Positions 40,830 through 45,408 of a stretch of DNA of 45,408 nt are shown piece by piece. The stretch comes from Eubacteriales bacterium. Its GTDB lineage: Bacteria; Bacillota_A; Clostridia; Christensenellales; Aristaeellaceae. Location: positions 1-45,408 of the forward strand of contig JARKQG010000039.1 of assembly GCA_029974035.1 (NCBI GenBank), given 5' to 3'. Position numbers and translations under genes: made by a program. The notes below the pieces were generated by a model. That model was not told the DNA's origin and ran no database searches. It saw nothing but the letters and a program-made list of their open reading frames with translations. Position 1 is the first letter of the stretch. Every line of letters starts with the position of its first letter.

Positions 40830-40858
40830 TATAACAGATTCCGTCGATCTTAGCAAAC
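40830..40858 (-). promoter_or_regulatory. Promoter of asp23-amaP-DUF2273
   Basis: On the minus strand TTGCTA (40858-40853), a 17-bp spacer and TATAAT (40835-40830) with an extended -10 element TGT. It sits 35 bp before the asp23 ATG, in the 100-bp gap after spoIIIAH, where no terminator is visible. Confidence 0.75.
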
Positions 40859-40895
40859 ACAACGCAAGATTTAATGGCCCGGACAAATTGTCGGC

Positions 40896-41456
40896 TCATT
40901 GCGCGTCCCCGTCCGCTTTTGCCACCGGAATGATCTTGATGTTGCCGCCGGTCTGGCCGGTTTCCCGGGCGGTCAGTTCCAAAATTTTTGCGGCGTCGGA
41001 CTGGGTGAGCGCGTCCGCGCGCACCAGCACGTTCACCGAATCCGCGTGGACGGTGACCAGCGGATCGGAAAACCCCCGGGCGCGCAAAACGCCCTCCACC
41101 GTGGTCTCCTGCTCCATCCATTCCGCGAGACGCATCAGCCGCCCGCGGGCCGTGTCGCGGATGTCCTGCCCGGCGGATTCGTCCCCCGCGAGCGCGTTGA
41201 GCTGTTCGATCTCCGCGTCGCGGACGCGGGCGCGCTCGCTGCGAAAGCGCGCGACGGAGTCCACCGGCTCGTAGACCCGGGCGGCGGGCGCGGCCGCGCG
41301 CTCCACCCGGGCGCCCGCCCAGATCAGCATGTACAGCGACACCAGTGCCAGAATCAGCGATGCGCACAGCGCCGCCGCCGCGCGGGGCTCCATCGCCTTC
41401 AGGCGCGCGGCCGCGCCGCTCAGGGCCGCGGGTGGCCCCATATCCGTTGCCTTCAT
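40896..41456 (-). CDS. spoIIIAH: SpoIIIAH, SpoIIQ-binding channel protein
   Basis: The mother-cell half of the SpoIIIA-SpoIIQ channel through the engulfed septal membranes. The 186 residues have one membrane helix (about 27-48), a linker with coil character, and the ring-building (YscJ/FliF-like) domain: LAEWMEQETTVEGVLRARGF, VTVHADSVNVLVRADALTQSD and an end rich in ETGQTGGNIKIIPV. It overlaps spoIIIAG (ATGA) and ends the spoIIIA operon. Confidence 0.92.
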   Translation of the reverse strand: MKATDMGPPAALSGAAARLKAMEPRAAAALCASLILALVSLYMLIWAGARVERAAAPAARVYEPVDSVARFRSERARVRDAEIEQLNALAGDESAGQDIRDTARGRLMRLAEWMEQETTVEGVLRARGFSDPLVTVHADSVNVLVRADALTQSDAAKILELTARETGQTGGNIKIIPVAKADGDAQ

Positions 41457-41827
41457 TTCCCGTCCTCCATTTTGAGCACCTCGATTTTATCGGCGTCCAC
41501 GCCCAGAATCGCCTGCGCCGCGCTGGCCAGCTCCAGCGCCACCCGGATCTCATCCGCGCCGTCGGCCACGATCACCACGCCCCGGGCGGCCACCTCGCCC
41601 CTTGAAAGGGCCTGCGAGGCGCCGTCCTCCTCCGCCACCAGCACCCGCACGCGCCCCGCGCCGCGGACGGCGGAGAGCACGGCCTCCATCCTGGCCTCCA
41701 GCGCCGTGCGGTCGCCGCCACTGTCCTCCCGGCTGGTCAGCAGCAGGATCAGCGCGGCCGCGACCGCCGCGGCGATGATCCACTCCATCTTCTTCGCGCC
41801 GCGAAGCGCCGCCAAGAAATTTTCCAT
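41453..41827 (-). CDS. spoIIIAG: SpoIIIAG, short form lacking the insertion
   Basis: Ring-forming component of the SpoIIIA channel. The 124 residues have a membrane helix (about 15-31) and a minimal ring-building domain: helix EARMEAVLSAVRGAG, strand RVRVLVAEED, a 12-residue linker, strand RGVVIVADGADE, helix and IEVLKME at the end. B. subtilis SpoIIIAG has 229 residues, and the loop between the first strands holds a long insertion (beta-triangle) that builds the barrel. That insertion is missing here. It is flanked by spoIIIAF and spoIIIAH. Confidence 0.88.
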   Translation of the reverse strand: MENFLAALRGAKKMEWIIAAAVAAALILLLTSREDSGGDRTALEARMEAVLSAVRGAGRVRVLVAEEDGASQALSRGEVAARGVVIVADGADEIRVALELASAAQAILGVDADKIEVLKMEDGK

Positions 41828-41836
41828 GCCCCCTCC

Positions 41837-42016
41837 TCAGGATGGGAGCGCGCCGATCAGCGCCAGGAAAAAGTCCAGCACGGACGCGCTGATCAGCAGC
41901 CCCGCAATCAATTTCAGGCCCGGAAAGGCGGCGCTTTTTTCCGCCGCGGGCGTAAGAAGCGCGCAAAGCGCGCTGAGCGCCACCAGCCGCAGACATACGG
42001 CGGTCAACGCGTTCAT
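41837..42016 (-). CDS. spoIIIAF: SpoIIIAF, reduced to two membrane helices
   Basis: Only 59 residues are encoded between spoIIIAE and spoIIIAG: MNALTAVCLRLVALSALCAL, then TPAAEKSAA (polar link), and KLIAGLLISASVLDFFLALI. This matches the N-terminal helix pair of SpoIIIAF, whose usual length is about 200 residues. The C-terminal soluble domain is absent; no alternative frame restores it in the 200 bp available. ATG 42016 has AAGGGGGG upstream and a stop at 41837, so it looks like a real, short gene and not a fragment. Identity rests on position and hydropathy. Confidence 0.72.
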   Translation of the reverse strand: MNALTAVCLRLVALSALCALLTPAAEKSAAFPGLKLIAGLLISASVLDFFLALIGALPS

Positions 42017-42027
42017 GGCTTCCCCCC

Positions 42028-43116
42028 TTAGAGCCGGAGCATCGCCCCCGCCACCAGCACCGTGATCAACGCCGCCGTGGCCACCGATGCCACCAGAAGG
42101 CCCAGCACATCGGCAAACTGCGCCATCATCTTTTGGGTGCGGCCGGTCTCGATGGGTTCTGTCAGCGCGGCGGCCAGGCGCGTTAGAAACATGACCATCG
42201 TCAGCTCGATTACCGGCCCCGCCGTCAGCGCGGCCAGCACCACCATCCCGGTGGCGCCGAGCGCCCCTCTGATCAGCGCGGCGTTGGCGCCCACCAGCTC
42301 CAGCGCGTCGCCCACGTCGCCGCCGATGACCGGCAGGAGGCTGTCCACCGCGTACTTCGCCGTGCGGATGGACGCGCCGTCCTGTCCGCCGCCAAGAAGC
42401 CCCTGCACGCTGAGCACCCCCATCAGCGCCGTCGAGCTGAGCCCCAACGCCCACTTGCAAAGGCTGCCGACGAGGCCCGTCATGCCGTCCAGCCGCACTT
42501 CGTCGCTAAGGTTGCCCGCCACGATCAGCGCTGCGCCGAGGCCGCAAAGGGGCAGGATTACCCGCTCAATCGCCCAGCCCAGCACCCCGCCCATCAGCGA
42601 TGCGGCCGGAGAAAGGGCCGCGGCGGTGGCGGCGCGCCCGGTCGCGGCCAGAAGGGCCGTCAGCGCGGGAAACAGCGCGTCGCACAGCCGGATCGTCACC
42701 GCGACGGCGCTTCGCGCCTGGTCTATGGAGCGGACCGCAAGGCCCACCGCCACCGATGCCGCCGCCAGGTAACACACCGTGCCCGCGGCGCGGGCGGCCG
42801 CGCCGTCGCCGGTGAGCCGCTTGAGGATCGCCAGCGCGATGGACGGCAGGCACAGCGCCATCAGCCACGCGCCGGCGGCGGAGAGCTTTTCCCGGGCGAT
42901 GTGCCCGGCCTGCCGGAGGGCCTCGGCCGCGTCCAGGCGAATCTCGCCGGAGGCCAGAGCCTTCAGCATCGCACCCACGTCGATTTGCGCGCCGTCCGCA
43001 ACCTGCTGGAGCGCCGAGGTGTCCACCGCCTTCAGCGCCTCGTCCAGCGACTGCGCCCGCGCAGCCGGCGCGGCCACCAGAATACACAGCGCCATCGCCG
43101 CAAAAAACCGCCTCAC
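42028..43116 (-). CDS. spoIIIAE: SpoIIIAE, membrane component of the SpoIIIA complex
   Basis: A polytopic protein of 362 residues starting VRRFFAAMALCILVAAPAAR, a signal peptide with AxA-type site, then a soluble helical part (about 25-80) and about seven to eight hydrophobic helices (VCYLAAASVAVGLAV, LCDALFPALTALLAATGR, GMTGLVGSLCKWALGLSST, and others). AKYAVDSLLPVIGGDVGDA is a typical SpoIIIAE block. The start is GTG 43116 overlapping the spoIIIAD stop (GTGA). Confidence 0.92.
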   Translation of the reverse strand: MRRFFAAMALCILVAAPAARAQSLDEALKAVDTSALQQVADGAQIDVGAMLKALASGEIRLDAAEALRQAGHIAREKLSAAGAWLMALCLPSIALAILKRLTGDGAAARAAGTVCYLAAASVAVGLAVRSIDQARSAVAVTIRLCDALFPALTALLAATGRAATAAALSPAASLMGGVLGWAIERVILPLCGLGAALIVAGNLSDEVRLDGMTGLVGSLCKWALGLSSTALMGVLSVQGLLGGGQDGASIRTAKYAVDSLLPVIGGDVGDALELVGANAALIRGALGATGMVVLAALTAGPVIELTMVMFLTRLAAALTEPIETGRTQKMMAQFADVLGLLVASVATAALITVLVAGAMLRL

Positions 43117-43499
43117 GGCATCAGCGACGCGAGGCGCGTCACCAGCCCCGTGATCAGCGGCACGCACATTGCCGCCAGCGCCACCCGCGCACCCAGCTCA
43201 ATCCGCCCGGCCAGCGCGCTCTCGCCCGCATCCCGGGAGAGCTGCGCGCCGAACTCCGCGATCAGCGCGATGCCTGCGGCGCGCAGCATGACGAGGGTGG
43301 ATTCCCCCGCCACTCCCGCCGATGCCGCCAGCGCGCGGGCGGCGTCGGCCACGGTCTTCATATCCCCCACCGCCATCAGAAACGCCACCGTGCCCGCCGC
43401 CATCGCCACGGCGGCCGCCATCTCGGGCCGGTCGACCCTGAGCATCGCCGCCACCAGCGCCGCCGCCACGCACAAAAGCACCAGCCGGACAACCTCCAT
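43113..43499 (-). CDS. spoIIIAD: SpoIIIAD, small membrane protein of the SpoIIIA complex
   Basis: A 128-residue hydrophobic protein with about four helices, including MEVVRLVLLCVAAALVAAML and the block LVMLRAAGIALIAEFGAQL followed by SRDAGESALAGRIELGARVA, the conserved SpoIIIAD segment. ATG 43499 has GGGAGGG upstream. It sits 13 bp after spoIIIAC. Its exact role in the channel is unknown; with SpoIIIAC and AE it forms the membrane platform. Confidence 0.92.
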   Translation of the reverse strand: MEVVRLVLLCVAAALVAAMLRVDRPEMAAAVAMAAGTVAFLMAVGDMKTVADAARALAASAGVAGESTLVMLRAAGIALIAEFGAQLSRDAGESALAGRIELGARVALAAMCVPLITGLVTRLASLMP

Positions 43500-43512
43500 A
43501 CGCCCTCCCGGT

Positions 43513-43710
43513 TCAGTAGAGGTTGAAGATGCTCTTGACGCTGGCAAAGAAGTCGCTGACCAGGTTCGCCACCATCAAAAGCACGATCACAAGGCCCGTC
43601 AGTGTGGTCAGCATCGCCATATCGTCGCGCCCCGCCCGGGACAGCACCTGCGCCAGCACCGAAACCAGCACCCCGATCGCGGCGATCTTGAACACCAGGT
43701 CGACGCTCAA
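43513..43710 (-). CDS. spoIIIAC: SpoIIIAC, small membrane protein of the SpoIIIA complex
   Basis: A 65-residue protein with two hydrophobic helices (VDLVFKIAAIGVLVSVLAQV and MLTTLTGLVIVLLMVANLV) and a conserved RAGRDDMA loop between them, the normal SpoIIIAC architecture and length. It starts with TTG 43710 behind AGGAGGGG. The start gives the N-terminus expected from B. subtilis (M-x-VDVIFQIA type). Confidence 0.9.
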   Translation of the reverse strand: MSVDLVFKIAAIGVLVSVLAQVLSRAGRDDMAMLTTLTGLVIVLLMVANLVSDFFASVKSIFNLY

Positions 43711-43721
43711 GCGCACCCCTC

Positions 43722-44219
43722 CTATAAAAGCAGTATCGCCAGCGAAAGTCCGGCGAGAAACCCCAGGGTGGCGTAGAGCTTGCTCTCCTCCCGCGCCTTT
43801 TTGTCCGCCTCCCGCCAGAGCCTTTCCAGCGCCTCCAGCGCGGTCGACAGCAAAGCGCGCTGTTCCTGGGCGCCGCTTGCGCCCAGCCCGGAGAAGAGCT
43901 CGTCCAGCGCGGCAAGGTCGGGCGGGGCCAGGCAGTCCAGCGGGCCGCCCCGGGCGGTCATCTCCGCCCGCCGCCGCCGCCACGCGGCGGCGGCGCCTCC
44001 CGGCCCCAGCGCCTCCGCCACCCGGCGCAGTGCCGGGTGGGCGCCGCTCAGCGCCTCGCAAAGGGGGAGGAGTTTCTCCAGCATGCCGAGCCGAAGCCTT
44101 TCGACGCCTTCTACCAGCCCCCGAAGCGTGGCGGCGCGCCGTCGGCAGGCGCCGGCCACCGACCGGCCCGCCAGCGCGCAAGCGGCGGCCAGCATTGCCG
44201 CCGCGATGAGCCGGGGCAT
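43722..44219 (-). CDS. spoIIIAB: SpoIIIAB, ATPase-associated membrane protein
   Basis: A 165-residue protein with N-terminal and C-terminal membrane helices (about 2-22 and 150-165) and a helical soluble domain related to type II secretion GspF (ALERLWREADKKAREESKLYATLGFL is diagnostic; shown as ALERLWREADKKAREESKLY). The preferred ATG is 44219, overlapping the spoIIIAA stop (TGATG) and 9 nt after GGGAGGG; an ATG three codons upstream (44228) abuts that site too closely. Confidence 0.9.
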   Translation of the reverse strand: MPRLIAAAMLAAACALAGRSVAGACRRRAATLRGLVEGVERLRLGMLEKLLPLCEALSGAHPALRRVAEALGPGGAAAAWRRRRAEMTARGGPLDCLAPPDLAALDELFSGLGASGAQEQRALLSTALEALERLWREADKKAREESKLYATLGFLAGLSLAILLL

Positions 44220-45073
44220 CACGTCCATCCCTCCCGCCCGTCCGCTATGGCGGCAATCCTGCCCGGTGCGCCGCCCAGGACCGCGAACACCTCGAACAGG
44301 CCGCCCTCAATCAGCGGCGCGAGGCCGCGCCGCGCGCGCGCGGCGGCAAGGCTCGCCGCGTGGGCCGAGGCCAGCACCGCCACCCCCGAAGCGGCCGCCT
44401 CGTGGACGGCCCGGGCGTCGCCCTCCCCGCCCAGCTCGTCCGTCACCACCGCGTCCGGGGCCATGGAGCGCACCAGCCGTTCGATCAGCTGCGCCTTGTC
44501 GGCGCCGGTGGCCACATCGCATCGCGGCCCCAGCGCCATCGTGGGAACGCCCATGGCGCCCGGCGCGGCCAGCTCGCCCCGCTCGTCCGCCAACCCCACC
44601 CGGTACCCGCGCGCGGAGAGCTGCCACGCCGCGTCCCGAAGCATTGTGGTCTTTCCCAGGCCCGGCGGCGACAGGATCAGCGCGCTTTTCAGCCTGTCCC
44701 CATCCAATAGGTGCGGCATCAGCGGGTCGGCTGCCCCCGGTACCGCCCGCGCGACGCGGATGCACATCGCCAAAATGCCCGTCAGCGCCGTCACGCCGCC
44801 CCTGTCGGCGGCGTACCGGCCCGTCAGCCCCACCCGGTGCCCCTCCGGCAACGTGAAGAACCCCTGCCGGATGCGCTCCTCGCAGGCGTAGATCGAATAA
44901 CCGGTCATCTCCAGTACCAGTTCATCCAGTTCCTCCCGGGAGACCTCCGGCCCGATCAGCCGTGCCCAGCCGACGCCGCGGGCCTCCATCGGCTGCCCGG
45001 CCCGGAGGCGTACCTCGGTCAGCGCGGCCGCGCCCGACAGCCTGTCCCGAAGCAGCGGATAATCGTCAAACAC
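44219..45073 (-). CDS. spoIIIAA: SpoIIIAA, sporulation secretion ATPase
   Basis: Type II/IV secretion-like ATPase thought to power the SpoIIIA channel from the mother-cell side. The 284 residues have an N-terminal domain (about 1-120, with MTGYSIYACEERIRQGFFTL), Walker A SPPGLGKTT (135-143) and Walker B-like DAVVTDELGG (207-216). LADERGELAA between them is the typical SpoIIIAA segment. It starts with GTG 45073 behind GAGGAGG. First gene of the operon; no promoter is seen in the 43 bp after bofA. Confidence 0.95.
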   Translation of the reverse strand: MFDDYPLLRDRLSGAAALTEVRLRAGQPMEARGVGWARLIGPEVSREELDELVLEMTGYSIYACEERIRQGFFTLPEGHRVGLTGRYAADRGGVTALTGILAMCIRVARAVPGAADPLMPHLLDGDRLKSALILSPPGLGKTTMLRDAAWQLSARGYRVGLADERGELAAPGAMGVPTMALGPRCDVATGADKAQLIERLVRSMAPDAVVTDELGGEGDARAVHEAAASGVAVLASAHAASLAAARARRGLAPLIEGGLFEVFAVLGGAPGRIAAIADGREGWT

Positions 45074-45116
45074 AGGCGCCTCCTCGAATTCTATGCGCGC
45101 CGCGCCGGGTGCATGC

Positions 45117-45392
45117 CTACAGCAAAAACTGAAGCGCCACCACCAGCGCGGCCCCGGGCAGTCCCAGAATCCCCACCGCGAGGGCCGTGAAGGGGTTGAT
45201 GGCGATGTATACGCCGGTAACGCCGCTCAGTTGGTTGATCAGCCACAGCGCGAGCGCCCCCATCAAGCCGCCCGCGATCAAACGCCAGAGGAATCGCATT
45301 GGCACCAGCAGAAGCCATCCGATCGCATACAGAAGTCCCAGTCCCAGCGCGAACGACACCACCAGCTCCCACGGGATCCTCACCGCCCTCAC
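45117..45392 (-). CDS. bofA: BofA, inhibitor of pro-sigma-K processing
   Basis: BofA holds the intramembrane protease SpoIVFB inactive until the forespore signals, delaying SigK activation. The 91 residues have two hydrophobic helices with LLLVPMRFLWRLIAGGLMGA between them, and the diagnostic INPFTALAVGILGLPGAALV near the end with a LQFLL terminus. The start is GTG 45392, or GTG 45383, which has better spacing from the run of G upstream. It lies 43 bp before spoIIIAA and near the right edge, so further upstream genes are unseen. Confidence 0.9.
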   Translation of the reverse strand: MRAVRIPWELVVSFALGLGLLYAIGWLLLVPMRFLWRLIAGGLMGALALWLINQLSGVTGVYIAINPFTALAVGILGLPGAALVVALQFLL

Positions 45393-45408
45393 CCCCCTTC
45401 ACGCACTA

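Overview
The window is a dense stretch of chromosome from a GC-rich (by eye roughly 65% GC) endospore-forming member of the Firmicutes, most likely class Clostridia. Support comes from the complete spoIIIA operon (spoIIIAA-AH), bofA, pro-sigK with an intact pro-sequence, spoIIP, the Asp23/AmaP/DUF2273 envelope trio, RNase J and the Clostridia/Bacilli gene order xseA-xseB-ispA-dxs-tlyA-nadK-argR-recN. The finer taxonomic placement is open. I see no prophage, insertion sequence, CRISPR array, rRNA or tRNA gene. The content is core and sporulation genes, so the interest lies in altered gene architecture and in regulatory DNA.

Layout. Positions 1-2408 hold a partial membrane ORF (minus) and rqcH plus a DUF454 gene (plus). 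2636-5587 (minus) carries alaX-like, a HAD phosphatase and rplU-prp-rpmA. 5774-9891 (plus) carries hsp20, hisS-aspS and trxA. 10197-18451 (plus) carries RNase J, a YlbF-family gene, mltG, sigK-nfo, ppk and a DprA-like gene. 18360-19810 (minus) carries a membrane protein and a DNA glycosylase. 19954-21964 (plus) has a NagD-type phosphatase and an MGDG/UgtP-type glycosyltransferase. From 21979 to the end all genes are on the minus strand. In transcription order from the right edge they are bofA; spoIIIAA-AB-AC-AD-AE-AF-AG-AH; asp23-amaP-DUF2273; nusB-tsaD paralog-folD-xseA-xseB-ispA-yuiD-dxs-tlyA; nadK-argR-recN-acyltransferase; spoIIP-ybaK; proS; a mini SleB-like protein; murJ; and a YjjG-type HAD.

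How the genes fit together. Ribosome biogenesis and quality control: rqcH, L21, L27 and its dedicated processing protease Prp. Aminoacylation and its proofreading: HisRS, AspRS, archaeal-type ProRS with the Cys-tRNA(Pro) deacylase YbaK next to it, and an AlaX-type editor. Envelope: MurJ, MltG, isoprenoid synthesis by IspA and Dxs, and a glycolipid synthase. Sporulation: SpoIIP for engulfment, the SpoIIIA channel, and the pro-sigmaK/BofA checkpoint.

Most notable: (1) SpoIIIAF is reduced to about 59 residues (two membrane helices) and SpoIIIAG to 124 residues, apparently without the long insertion in its ring-building domain, which suggests a simplified SpoIIIA 'feeding tube'; bofA sits directly upstream of this operon. 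(2) Several operons carry unexplained dyads or terminators in their control regions: hisS (dyad over the -10 box and start site plus a strong leader terminator, no T-box), proS (8-8-8 dyad over the -35 and spacer), nadK-argR (18-bp perfect palindrome in the promoter), nusB (intrinsic terminator just upstream), and RNase J (about 225-nt structured leader). No wholly new multi-gene system could be demonstrated.
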